From the NCBI GenBank assembly GCA_003523255.1, contig DPGH01000003.1:554-49626 (forward strand): a stretch of 49,073 nucleotides of DNA, read 5' to 3'. Shown here piece by piece: positions 33,274 through 41,623 of this stretch (positions are counted from its first letter, which is position 1; each line of letters begins with the position of its first letter). The translations under genes were made by a program, and so were the position numbers. This DNA is from Clostridiales bacterium (GTDB lineage: Bacteria; Bacillota; Clostridia; Christensenellales; Borkfalkiaceae). The notes below the pieces were generated by a model. That model had not been told where the DNA came from. It saw only the letters and a program-made list of their open reading frames with translations, and did no database searches.

Positions 33274-35154
33274 ATGAAAAGAAAGTTTATCGCGGTCGCC
33301 GCAGTAATAATGTCGATTTTTATGTTTATGGCGGCGGGGTGTAATCTCGTTACCAAAGACAGCGACAAAGATATGGATCAGGTCGTAGCGACCGTTTCCG
33401 TAGACGAGGGCGTTACGAGCGAGATTAAGAAAAGAGAAGTGGTTATGGCTTACCTTAACTACGGTTATATTTACGTGCAGTCTTACGGCTACACCCAGAA
33501 AAAAGCCATAGAAACCATTTTAGACAGTCTTGTAAACGGTAAAATTCTTTATCAGACCGCTATGAAGTCTTTCGACGCGGGCGCGGAGCCGTTTACCGGT
33601 ATGGTCGTAAACGCAGACAAGGCGAAGTACACCGCCGAAAGATATCTCACCGACGACGACCTTACGGAAGCGCTTTACGATGCGAGAAAGTCCATAAACG
33701 ACCTTTTGGACGGATATGACGAGAGTAAAAACGACGATTCTAAAAAAGACACTCTTACCGAAACCGTAAGAACCGTTCCCACGGATGCCAAAAATTACGA
33801 AAAAGAACTCACCGTTGCCGAAAAGAAAGAGGAAAACGCCAAACCTTTCGACGTAGACAGTTCTAAAGAAAGAAGAGCGGCTTTTATAAAGGTTAAAAAC
33901 CTTTTAAGCAATAACGGGCTTCTCGGCGACGATTACGACGGTACCATAGAAAGCACCGCTTACTATAAAAGCGTGCTCGCTTCTCAGTACGAAAGCAAGA
34001 TAATAGAAAAATACGAAAGCACCCTTAAAAAGAGTTACAGGGAGGCTTACAGTTTCGATTCGCTTAAAAAAGCGTATGAGAAAAAACTTAACGAGCAAAA
34101 AGAATGGAGCAACGAAGAATTCGTTTCCGCGCTTTCTTCCGCCTCTAAATCGAGCCCCGTGCTTTACAGCGGTTTCGGTACCTACGGTTACGTTTACAAT
34201 CTGCTTTTAGGCGCGAGCGACGAGATTAAAGATGAATTGAACGACGTTAAAACCCGTAAAGACGATAAAACGGAGAAATCCGAAGAGGAACTCTGGACCG
34301 AAAAGAAAGCCATACTCGACAAAATAACCGTTAAAGATTTGCGTTCTACCTGGATACTTTCCGGTTACGATTTCGACGGAGAAAAATTTACCGGCGACTA
34401 TACCTTTGCTAAAGACGCGGCAAACTCCTTACCCTTTAAGGGAACCGTAGACGGGTATGAAAAAAAGGACGGGGACGAGGGCTATACCGTTAAATCGGTA
34501 GCGGCGACGGAATATAATCTTACGGACTTTTTCAAAATGATGGAAGAGTACCTTTACGGTAGCGAGCAGGCGGACGCGAAAGACCCCGCGGACGGTAACG
34601 AAATATATAAAGTCGTTTCTTCAAACGCTACCATAGCGGAATACGACGCTAAGATAAACGAATTGTTGTTTGCGTTTTCTACGGACAGCGGCTCGCTTAA
34701 CACCTATAAAGGATACGTCATCAAACCCGAGGTTGAAACGGGCAACGAAGATTACGTTGAAACTTTCGGCACCGCAGGCAGAAGACTTTTGGGAATGGGT
34801 AAATCGAGTTATATAGCGGTTGCCTCTTCTTTCGGATATCACGTAATGTTCTTCTCCGAAGTGTTTACGCCCGACTATACTATAGCGAATAATTTGGTGG
34901 ACTACCTTAACTACGTTGCGAACGTAAGCAAAACCGAAGAAGAATGGAAAGCCGAATTCGATAAAATGGTAGACGAGTGGGACGATTACGAAGACACCGA
35001 CTTTTATATGTACCTTTTAATGAACGAAATATCTTCGACCGACGTGTCTAACCGTTTGAGCGCGAAAGAGAAAGAAGCGTATAACGACGCGCTTTACGTA
35101 TCGAACAGCGTTACAAAATACGAAAGCAGATATTCGGACCTCTACGGCGAGTAA
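33274..35154 (+). CDS. SurA/PrsA-like lipoprotein (probable folding factor, degenerate parvulin region)
   Basis: A 626-residue exported lipoprotein: signal peptide MKRKFIAVAAVIMSIFMFMA with lipobox AAGC (Cys23). Residues about 35-95 (VATVSVDEGVTSEIKKREVV, then YGYTQKKAIETILDSLVNGK) fit the N-terminal chaperone domain of SurA/PrsA-type proteins. The end has SSFGYHVMFFSEVF near residue 525, like the closing strand of a parvulin prolyl isomerase, but the rest of that domain is not evident and a large charged, Lys/Asp/Glu-rich region lies between. Position right after mfd is usual for this family in Firmicutes. Start chosen at the ATG behind GGGAG; an upstream TTG lacks a ribosome site. Isomerase activity is doubtful; chaperone activity is the better guess. 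Confidence 0.68.
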   Translation: MKRKFIAVAAVIMSIFMFMAAGCNLVTKDSDKDMDQVVATVSVDEGVTSEIKKREVVMAYLNYGYIYVQSYGYTQKKAIETILDSLVNGKILYQTAMKSFDAGAEPFTGMVVNADKAKYTAERYLTDDDLTEALYDARKSINDLLDGYDESKNDDSKKDTLTETVRTVPTDAKNYEKELTVAEKKEENAKPFDVDSSKERRAAFIKVKNLLSNNGLLGDDYDGTIESTAYYKSVLASQYESKIIEKYESTLKKSYREAYSFDSLKKAYEKKLNEQKEWSNEEFVSALSSASKSSPVLYSGFGTYGYVYNLLLGASDEIKDELNDVKTRKDDKTEKSEEELWTEKKAILDKITVKDLRSTWILSGYDFDGEKFTGDYTFAKDAANSLPFKGTVDGYEKKDGDEGYTVKSVAATEYNLTDFFKMMEEYLYGSEQADAKDPADGNEIYKVVSSNATIAEYDAKINELLFAFSTDSGSLNTYKGYVIKPEVETGNEDYVETFGTAGRRLLGMGKSSYIAVASSFGYHVMFFSEVFTPDYTIANNLVDYLNYVANVSKTEEEWKAEFDKMVDEWDDYEDTDFYMYLLMNEISSTDVSNRLSAKEKEAYNDALYVSNSVTKYESRYSDLYGE

Positions 35155-35173
35155 AAAACTTTAACCAGGCAAA

Positions 35174-35205
35174 AAGGCAAAACGGTTCTCGTTTTGCCTT
35201 TTTTT
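35174..35205 (+). terminator. Terminator after the SurA/PrsA-like gene
   Basis: AAGGCAAAACG pairs perfectly with CGTTTTGCCTT (11 bp) around GTTCT, followed by a run of T. Confidence 0.92.
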
Positions 35206-35245
35206 AAGACGAATAAAGGCGCGTTATACCCGCCGAGGCGATAAT

Positions 35246-35833
35246 ATGATACTATTTCTCGATACCGAAACGACAGGACTTTATCCCGGAAACGTTTGCC
35301 AGTTGTCTTACGTTTTACAGGGCGTTTACGGCGCGGTGGGGCGCAACCTGTTTTTTACCGTAGACAGCGTGGAATACGGCGCGTATAAAGTGCACGGTTT
35401 TACTCCCGAAAAGTTGCGGGTTTTATCGGGCGGCAAACGTTTTAACGACCTTATAGGTCTGATTGACGCGGACCTTTCTTCGGCAGATACGGTCGTATGC
35501 CATAACTCGGCGTTCGACGTTATGTTTTTACGCGCGGAATTTGAGCGGGCGGGTATGGATTTACCCATTGTGGAAACTTTTTGTACGATGAAAAAATCGG
35601 TGGAGATTTGCCGTATTCCGCGCGGGCGCGGTTGCGGATATAAATACCCTAAACTCGGCGAACTGTGCGAGTTTTACGGCATAACGCAAAAAGAAATCGC
35701 ACGGGCGACCGAAAAACTTTTCGGCGCGGAATGCGGCTTTCACGACGCGCGCTTCGATACCGCTGCGCTGTATCTTGCGGCAAACAGAGGCATGGATAAC
35801 GGATATTACGCGGAGTTAAAGGCAAAATTATAA
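35246..35833 (+). CDS. DnaQ-like 3'-5' exonuclease (DEDDh)
   Basis: A 195-residue single-domain nuclease. ExoI FLDTETTGL (Asp, Glu), ExoII VVCHNSAFDVMFLRAEFE (Asp) and ExoIII FHDARFDTAALYLA (H-x4-D) are all present, the DEDDh set of the proofreading epsilon subunit family. Stand-alone proteins of this size may act in DNA repair, RNA turnover or as a PolC-independent proofreader; the partner cannot be told. It follows a terminator and a short AT-rich stretch and stands alone. Confidence 0.9.
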   Translation: MILFLDTETTGLYPGNVCQLSYVLQGVYGAVGRNLFFTVDSVEYGAYKVHGFTPEKLRVLSGGKRFNDLIGLIDADLSSADTVVCHNSAFDVMFLRAEFERAGMDLPIVETFCTMKKSVEICRIPRGRGCGYKYPKLGELCEFYGITQKEIARATEKLFGAECGFHDARFDTAALYLAANRGMDNGYYAELKAKL

Positions 35834-35901
35834 CAAATTAAGCGGCGCGAAAGGAAGGGTTTTACCGCAGTCGTTATAAAAAGTGTACGGAAGGATAAAA
35901 T

Positions 35902-36897
35902 ATGGAAATAAAGTTTATAGACGTGCTTATCACGGTGCTTTCTCTGGTGCTTTTAATGGTGCCGGGGTTTATAATGGCAAAAGCAAAAATGTTGCCGGAA
36001 AACGCTACCGAAACGCTTTCTACCATCGTGCTTTATCTATGCCAAACCATGCTCGTGTTCGCGTGTTTTCAGAATTACGAGTACGACGCGCAAATCGCGC
36101 TTAACATGCTGTACGTTGCGGGGCTTGCCTTTGCGGTACATTTTATAATGATCGGACTCCTCTATCTTGTCGTGCGGGGAGACGACGCCAAAAAAAGGTG
36201 TTTAAGATACGGTAGCGTTTTTTCTAATTGCGGATATATGGGCATACCTTTGCTTAAAATGTTATTCGAGGGCACTGGCAGTCAGGGCGAAATACTCATT
36301 TACACGGCGGTCGTGCTGTCGGTCTGGAATATCGTAAACTGGACTTTCGGCGTATATATGATGACGAAAGACAAAAAAGAAGTTTCGGTAAAAAAGATTG
36401 CTTTAAACCCCGTTATTATAGCGGTGGTACTCGGGTTTTTATCGTTTATAATACTTAAAAAGCCGATAAAAAATTTCGGCGAGCCGGGCTCTCCGTTGAA
36501 TTCGATTCTTACTAAAATAATGGGTTGCGTAAACTTTTTCGGCGAGGCGGTTACGCCCCTTTCCATGACGGTTATCGGAATAAAACTCGCCAACGTGAAC
36601 TTAAAACAATTGTTTTTGGATAAACAGGCTTATTTGTGTTCGTTATTTAAACTTATAATAATGTCGGTTATAACCATGCTCGTGGTTTCGTTTTTACCGA
36701 TAGACGTAACCGTAAAATACGCGTTGTTTTTCTGTCTGTCTATGCCGGCGGCTTCTTCTACGACGTTGTTTGCGGTTAAATTTAAGGGCGACGGGGACTT
36801 TGCCTCGGTGTGCGTGCTTTTATCCACGATACTGTCTATTATAACGATACCGCTTATGTTTTTGGTACTCGGCGGGGTTTTCGGCGTAACGGTGTAA
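35902..36897 (+). CDS. AEC-family transporter (auxin efflux carrier-like)
   Basis: A 331-residue membrane protein with about ten spans in two blocks of five, separated by a charged loop (KKEVSVKK). Typical AEC features: VLLMVPGFIMAKAKMLPENATETLS near the N-terminus, SNCGYMGIPLLKMLFEG (the conserved asparagine/proline kink) in the first repeat and SMPAASSTTLFAVKFKGD in the second. Bacterial members carry malate, malonate or other carboxylates; the substrate here is unknown. GGAAGGATA ribosome site. Followed after 18 bases by the flippase-like gene, probably one transcript. Confidence 0.92.
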   Translation: MEIKFIDVLITVLSLVLLMVPGFIMAKAKMLPENATETLSTIVLYLCQTMLVFACFQNYEYDAQIALNMLYVAGLAFAVHFIMIGLLYLVVRGDDAKKRCLRYGSVFSNCGYMGIPLLKMLFEGTGSQGEILIYTAVVLSVWNIVNWTFGVYMMTKDKKEVSVKKIALNPVIIAVVLGFLSFIILKKPIKNFGEPGSPLNSILTKIMGCVNFFGEAVTPLSMTVIGIKLANVNLKQLFLDKQAYLCSLFKLIIMSVITMLVVSFLPIDVTVKYALFFCLSMPAASSTTLFAVKFKGDGDFASVCVLLSTILSIITIPLMFLVLGGVFGVTV

Positions 36898-36915
36898 TTT
36901 GCCGGAGGTTGTGAA

Positions 36916-38070
36916 ATGAAAAATAAAGGCGCAGTGAAAAAATACGCGATAAACGCGGTTATCGTGGTTGTTTTCGCCGCGCTTTCTTTTTATTACTTAA
37001 CCAAAACAGACATAATTAACGAAGAGAGTCTTAAAAGCGTAAACGCGGCGCGTTTTTTCGCGGTGTTTTTATACGCCGTGTTAGCGTTTTTGCTTGCCGC
37101 CGGTGTAGACGCAGTAGTATATCGTACTTGTATTAAAGGCTTCGGTTACGGCAAATGCGTTATAAATCAGTTTATAGGCAATCTCGGTTCTAACGTAACG
37201 CCGCTTAAAAGCGGGCATTTTCCTTTAATGGCGTACTATCAGCACCGCGCAGGCGTTAAAATAGGGGATACCGTAACCGCGCTCGTAAAGTGTCAGGTTA
37301 TATACAGCGTTTCTTCTATGTTTACTTATTCGGTGATGACGATAATTCTCGCCGTAACGGGTTATGCGGTTAATTTTTACGGAACGACCGTGCCGCTTTG
37401 GGTAGCGACAACCGTGGGGCTTGTTTTTCACGCGGTAACGTTCGGCGCGCTGGCTTTGCTTTCCTTTTTTAAAAACGTGCAGGATAAATACGTAAACGCA
37501 TATGCGCACGTGTATTGTAAATTCAAAAAAAACGCTGACAAAAACGAAATTATAAAAGCAAAAACAGACAAACTTGCGGTTTATCGCAGCGAGATAACGG
37601 CTGTGTTCACCGACTTTACGAAAACTTTACCCGCGTTTTTATTGTATGCGGTATTTATGCCGATTGCTGGTACTTGTCAATACGCGGCGTATCTCGCGGT
37701 AACGGGCGGCGCATTCGGTGCGGAGGAATTTTTTACGTTTTACGCGTTAAGTCTTGCCGCGGGGTATATGACTAACGTTATACCCGTGCCCGGCGGCGTG
37801 GGTACGGCGGAAGTGCTTTTCGTTGCGATATTCGGCAATGCGATAGCGAGAGATATTATAGGCTCGGTATTGCTCTTGTGGCGGTTAGCCTCTTTTTACG
37901 CGTTAGTGCCTGCGGAACTGTTGCTGTTTGCTTTGGCAACGCTTATCGGCGGCGGCAAACGTCGCGAGGTAAATAGCAAAGGTTTTTGCTCGGACGCAAA
38001 CGATATTACGGAACAAGGCGACGCTTCGCACGGGGTCGCTTCTCCCGAAAATAAATTTACCGAAAAATGA
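36916..38070 (+). CDS. Flippase-like / lysylphosphatidylglycerol-synthase-type membrane protein
   Basis: A 384-residue membrane protein with about eight spans and the UPF0104 (AglD/MprF N-terminal flippase) layout: GKCVINQFIGNLGSNVTPLKSGHFP in the second span region, and VIPVPGGVGTAEVLFVAIFG near residue 300. The latter is the diagnostic PGG-x-G-x-x-E motif. There is no C-terminal aminoacyl-transferase domain, so it is not a full MprF; a lipid or lipid-linked sugar flippase role is inferred. The last 40 residues are soluble and polar. The ribosome site GGAGG lies ten bases before the ATG. Ends just upstream of Pho-box-like repeats and a terminator. Confidence 0.85.
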   Translation: MKNKGAVKKYAINAVIVVVFAALSFYYLTKTDIINEESLKSVNAARFFAVFLYAVLAFLLAAGVDAVVYRTCIKGFGYGKCVINQFIGNLGSNVTPLKSGHFPLMAYYQHRAGVKIGDTVTALVKCQVIYSVSSMFTYSVMTIILAVTGYAVNFYGTTVPLWVATTVGLVFHAVTFGALALLSFFKNVQDKYVNAYAHVYCKFKKNADKNEIIKAKTDKLAVYRSEITAVFTDFTKTLPAFLLYAVFMPIAGTCQYAAYLAVTGGAFGAEEFFTFYALSLAAGYMTNVIPVPGGVGTAEVLFVAIFGNAIARDIIGSVLLLWRLASFYALVPAELLLFALATLIGGGKRREVNSKGFCSDANDITEQGDASHGVASPENKFTEK

Positions 38071-38073
38071 AAC

Positions 38074-38101
38074 TTTACATAGATTTTACGTTTTCTTGAC
38101 C
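38074..38101 (+). promoter_or_regulatory. Pho-box-like direct repeats upstream of pstS
   Basis: TTTACA (38074-38079), TTTACG (38085-38090) and TTGACC (38096-38101): three six-base repeats with an exact 11-base period, the form of PhoP/PhoB binding sites (TTHACA-N5-TTHACA in Bacillus). They lie upstream of a TATAAT at 38134-38139 and before the pst-pho gene run. The distance to that -10 box is longer than in the best-studied sites, and the third repeat overlaps the upstream terminator. Confidence 0.5.
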
Positions 38102-38129
38102 CGAACGTGGTAGTTCGGGTCTTTTTTTT
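38098..38129 (+). terminator. Terminator before the pst operon
   Basis: GACCCGAAC pairs with GTTCGGGTC around GTGGTA, followed by eight T. It ends the AEC/flippase transcript. Confidence 0.92.
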
Positions 38130-38133
38130 GCGA

Positions 38134-38139
38134 TATAAT
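38134..38139 (+). promoter_or_regulatory. Candidate -10 box of the pst-pho operon
   Basis: TATAAT between the terminator T run and the pstS ribosome site, with no recognisable -35 box at the usual distance, as expected if a response regulator recruits RNA polymerase. Confidence 0.5.
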
Positions 38140-38172
38140 ACGGGCGTAAAATGAAAAAAGGAGATGAAAACA

Positions 38173-39045
38173 ATGAAAAAGAAAATTTTAGCAGTGATTG
38201 CCATGGTGATAGCCGCGGTAACGGGCGTATTCGGACTGACCGCTTGCGGCGGCGGGTTCGATTCCGCAAAGAACGTTACGGTTATAGTGCGAGAGGACGG
38301 TAGCGGCACAAAGTCCGCTTTTATGGAAATCATAGGACTTAAAGGTAAAAAAGACGTATCGGGCGCGATAGTGCAAAGCGGTACGCCGGCAATACTCGCA
38401 AGCGTTAAAACCAACAATTACGCAATCGCTTACGAAAGCCTCGGTTACGTAACGAGCGACGTGAAAATGCTCAAAATCGACGGCGTAGAGCCTACTCTCG
38501 AAAACGTTAAAAACGGCACTTACAAAATAGCAAGATCGCTTAGCGTAGTATATAAAACGGCAACGTTAGAACGTGCGGAAGTAGCGGCGTTTTACGAATT
38601 CATAAACTCCGCCGACGCGCAAACGATAATATCCGCAGACGGATACGCTTCCGTTAAAGACGACACAAAGGCTTACGAAGTAAAAACGGGGCTTAGCGGC
38701 ACGATAAACGTTTCGGGCAGCACTTCGCTTCAACCGCTTATGGAAAAACTCGCCAAAAAGTTCGAGAGCGTACAAAGCGCGGTTAAAGTAAACGTAACGG
38801 GCGGCGGCAGCGGCACCGGTTACAAAAACGCTGAAAGCGGCGTAAGCGACCTCGGTATGATTTCCGAAGAATTCAATCAGAGCAAAGCCGAGAGTTGTAC
38901 TTCCGGTGTGGTCGCGAAAGACGGCATTGCGGTTATCGTAAACAAAGCCAACCCGATCGACGGAATGAGTCTTGAAACGCTTAAAAACATTTACAACGTA
39001 GACGCCGGCGAAAACGCGGTAAAAACGTGGAATCAGGTAAAATGA
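38173..39045 (+). CDS. pstS: Phosphate-binding lipoprotein PstS with permuted domain order
   Basis: Phosphate-binding protein of the Pst importer, 290 residues. Signal peptide and lipobox LTAC (Cys25) are normal. The order of the mature chain is not: residues 35-161 (VTVIVREDGSGTKSAF ... EPTLENVKNGTYKIARSLS ... ISADGYASV) correspond to the usual C-terminal half. After a short linker, residues 176-290 (GTINVSGSTSLQPLMEKLAK ... VTGGGSGTGYKNAESGVSDLGM ... GIAVIVNKANP ... LKNIYNVDAG ... WNQVK) correspond to the usual N-terminal half. Phosphate-contacting motifs (SGSTS, GGGSGTG, SDLGM, REDGSGT) are all kept. Start at 38173 because AAGGAG lies nine bases upstream; an ATG at 38164 would sit on the ribosome site. 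pstC overlaps the end (ATGA). Confidence 0.88.
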   Translation: MKKKILAVIAMVIAAVTGVFGLTACGGGFDSAKNVTVIVREDGSGTKSAFMEIIGLKGKKDVSGAIVQSGTPAILASVKTNNYAIAYESLGYVTSDVKMLKIDGVEPTLENVKNGTYKIARSLSVVYKTATLERAEVAAFYEFINSADAQTIISADGYASVKDDTKAYEVKTGLSGTINVSGSTSLQPLMEKLAKKFESVQSAVKVNVTGGGSGTGYKNAESGVSDLGMISEEFNQSKAESCTSGVVAKDGIAVIVNKANPIDGMSLETLKNIYNVDAGENAVKTWNQVK

Positions 39046-39953
39046 AAAGCGTATACGGATTTATAAACAAAAGAGAAAAGGTGATGAAAGGAGTGTTTCT
39101 CTTTTCAGCCCTTTTTTCGGCTTTTGCGCTACTGACCATAGCGGTGTTTCTGTTCGCGAACGGGTTGCCGTTTATATTCAAAACGGGGCTTGGCGAATTT
39201 TTCGGCACAAACTGGGATATAATGTCCGACGAAAAATCTTACGGCATACTGTCCATGATAGTCGCAAGCCTGTATCTTACCGCGATTTCGGTAATAATAG
39301 GCGTGGGGCTCGGACTTTTTACCGCGGTGTGCTTATATAAATTCTGCCCTAAAAAACTCGTTTCGCCGATAAGACAGGCGATAAATCTGCTTGCGGGCAT
39401 ACCCTCGGTAATATTCGGTTTGTTCGGTATTACCGTAATAGTTCCTTTCGTTAGAAATTACGTGTCGCCGACCGGCGTCGGAGAAGGAATTTTTTCCGCT
39501 TCGCTCGTGCTTGCGATAATGATTTTGCCGACGGTGGTAAGCGTAAGTCTTGACGCGATGAACGCCGTGCCTTCGAGTTACTACGAGGGCGCGCTCGCGC
39601 TCGGCGCGACGAAAGAGCAGGCGACTTTTAAAGTCGTTCTTCCCGCAGCGAAAAGCGGCATACTTGCGGGCGTGGTGCTTGCAATCGGCAGAAGCATAGG
39701 CGAAACGATGGCCGTTATAATGGTTATCGGCAACAGCCCCGAAATGCCGCACGGGCTTTTTCAGAGCGTGAGAACGCTTACCGCAAACATTGCGCTCGGC
39801 GCGATGGAAATCCGCGGCGAGGCGGAATATGCGCTTATCGCTACGGGCGTGGTGCTGTTCGTGTTTACGTTGCTTTTAACGGCGAGTTTTTCTCTGCTCA
39901 AAGAGGGTGGAGTAAAAAAGCGCGTAAAGGAGAAAACAAATGAAAAGAAATAA
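39042..39953 (+). CDS. pstC: Phosphate ABC transporter, permease PstC
   Basis: Membrane subunit of the Pst importer, 303 residues with six spans. Landmarks: NGLPFIFKTGLGEFFGTNWD (extracellular loop after span 1), NLLAGIPSVIFGLFGITVIVP and the coupling segment YYEGALALGATKEQATFKVVLP with GRSIGETMAVIMVIGNSP after it. The ATG at 39042 overlaps the pstS stop (ATGA) and was preferred to a GTG 15 bases upstream and an ATG 42 bases downstream (39084); the true start could be the latter. Pairs with PstA. Confidence 0.94.
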   Translation: MKSVYGFINKREKVMKGVFLFSALFSAFALLTIAVFLFANGLPFIFKTGLGEFFGTNWDIMSDEKSYGILSMIVASLYLTAISVIIGVGLGLFTAVCLYKFCPKKLVSPIRQAINLLAGIPSVIFGLFGITVIVPFVRNYVSPTGVGEGIFSASLVLAIMILPTVVSVSLDAMNAVPSSYYEGALALGATKEQATFKVVLPAAKSGILAGVVLAIGRSIGETMAVIMVIGNSPEMPHGLFQSVRTLTANIALGAMEIRGEAEYALIATGVVLFVFTLLLTASFSLLKEGGVKKRVKEKTNEKK

Positions 39954-40788
39954 CGGCGGAAAAGGTTCGAGAACGTTTTATTCCTCGCTTAAATGGACGA
40001 GCAGGGTATGCACCGCAATATCGGTGCTTGCTCTTCTCGGTGTGGTTGCGTACGTTTTAATCGACGGGCTTGACTTTAACGCCATTAAAAGCCTTTTCGA
40101 CCCCGAAAGCGAAACGCCGATAATGCCCGCGCTCGTCGGTACGTTCGCGCTTGTTTGCGTATCTCTTTTAATCGCGGTGCCGCTCGGCATGTTTACGGCG
40201 ATTTTTATGGTGGAGTACATGTCGGGCAAAGGTAAAATAGTTAAAATCGTACGCGTTGCGACGGAAACGCTTGCGGGCATACCGAGTATAGTTTACGGGT
40301 TGTTCGGTTATCTCGTATTCGTGCAAACGCTCGGGCTCGGATATTCTCTCCTCGGCGGCGGCATAACTCTTGCGATAATGGTTTTGCCGGTTATAGTAAG
40401 GTCTACCGAAGAAAGTCTTCTCGCCGTGCCTAACGGCTTCAGAGAGGGTAGTTACGCGCTCGGTTCGAGTAAGGTAAGAACGATTTTTAAGGTGGTGCTT
40501 CCGAGTGCTTCGAGCGGGATAGTTACTTCGATAATACTTGCGGTGGGCAGGGTGCTTTCCGAAAGCGCGGTGCTCATACTTACCATAGGCATGGTTGCGG
40601 TGAGAATGCCCGAATCGATTCTTTCGCCGGGTACCAGTCTTGCGCTCGACATATATTACTACGCGAACACCGGCAACCCGGAGGCCGCCGCGGCAACCGC
40701 CGTGTTGCTACTGATAGTCATACTTGCGGTAAACGCGCTTGCGGGATTAGTCGGCAAAATACTTAAAAACAAAACGGGAGAAAAATAA
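39940..40788 (+). CDS. pstA: Phosphate ABC transporter, permease PstA
   Basis: Second membrane subunit, 282 residues, six spans. Landmarks: AVPLGMFTAIFMVEYMSGKG, ETLAGIPSIVYGLFGYLVFV, then GITLAIMVLPVIVRSTEESL and the coupling loop REGSYALGSSKVRTIFKVVLPSA, followed by GRVLSESAVLILTIG. Overlaps pstC by 14 bases, with AAAGGAG inside the pstC end as ribosome site, and pstB by one base. Together with PstC it forms the phosphate channel. Confidence 0.95.
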   Translation: MKRNNGGKGSRTFYSSLKWTSRVCTAISVLALLGVVAYVLIDGLDFNAIKSLFDPESETPIMPALVGTFALVCVSLLIAVPLGMFTAIFMVEYMSGKGKIVKIVRVATETLAGIPSIVYGLFGYLVFVQTLGLGYSLLGGGITLAIMVLPVIVRSTEESLLAVPNGFREGSYALGSSKVRTIFKVVLPSASSGIVTSIILAVGRVLSESAVLILTIGMVAVRMPESILSPGTSLALDIYYYANTGNPEAAAATAVLLLIVILAVNALAGLVGKILKNKTGEK

Positions 40789-41573
40789 TGAAAGGATTTA
40801 ACGAAGAAGGGAAACTTCCGAGTAAAGACGTTTCCGTAGAAAATTGCAATTTGTGGTACGGAGATTTTCACGCGCTGAAAGATATAAGCATTTATATACC
40901 CGAAAAAGAAGTAACCGCTCTTATAGGTCCCTCGGGTTGCGGGAAAAGCACGTTTTTAAAAACGCTTAACCGTATGAACGACCTTGTGGAAGGTTGTAAA
41001 ATAGAGGGTAAATTTATAGTCGGCGGCGTAAACGCTTACGATAAAGAAACCGACGTAAACCTTTTGAGAAAAAACGTGGGTATGGTTTTCCAAAAACCTA
41101 ACCCGTTCCCCATGAGCGTATACGACAACATCGCCTACGCGCCGAGAACTTTCGGCATAAAAAACCGCGACCGACTCGACGAAATAGTAGAAACGAGCCT
41201 TAAACGCGCAAGCATATGGAACGAACTTAAAGACAGACTTAAAAAAAGCGCGCTGGGTTTAAGCGGCGGTCAGCAACAAAGGCTTTGCATAGCGCGTTCT
41301 CTTGCCGCCGAACCCGAAATTTTGCTTATGGACGAACCGACGAGCGCGTTAGATCCCATTTCTACGGGTAAAATAGAAGAACTAATCTCCGAACTCAAAA
41401 ACGAACTTACCACGGTGATAGTAACGCATAACATGCAGCAAGCGACGCGTATAGCGGATAAAACAGCGTTTTTCTATCTCGGCGAACTGATAGAATACGA
41501 CACTACCGAAAAAATGTTTTCCTGTCCGACGGACAAGCGAACCGAAAATTACATCACGGGCAGATTCGGTTGA
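40788..41573 (+). CDS. pstB: Phosphate ABC transporter, ATP-binding protein PstB
   Basis: ATPase of the phosphate importer, 261 residues. Walker A GPSGCGKST, the PstB-specific RKNVGMVFQKPNPFPMSVYDN around the Q-loop, signature LSGGQQQRLCIARSLA, Walker B LLMDEPTSALDP and H-loop VTHNMQQATRIAD. The N-terminal strand VENCNLWYGDFHALKDI is also typical. One-base overlap with pstA. phoU follows after 50 bases. Confidence 0.97.
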   Translation: MKGFNEEGKLPSKDVSVENCNLWYGDFHALKDISIYIPEKEVTALIGPSGCGKSTFLKTLNRMNDLVEGCKIEGKFIVGGVNAYDKETDVNLLRKNVGMVFQKPNPFPMSVYDNIAYAPRTFGIKNRDRLDEIVETSLKRASIWNELKDRLKKSALGLSGGQQQRLCIARSLAAEPEILLMDEPTSALDPISTGKIEELISELKNELTTVIVTHNMQQATRIADKTAFFYLGELIEYDTTEKMFSCPTDKRTENYITGRFG

Positions 41574-41623
41574 TAACGATAAATTTAAAAATGCCGTTGA
41601 CAATAAAGGAGGTCTTTTATATA

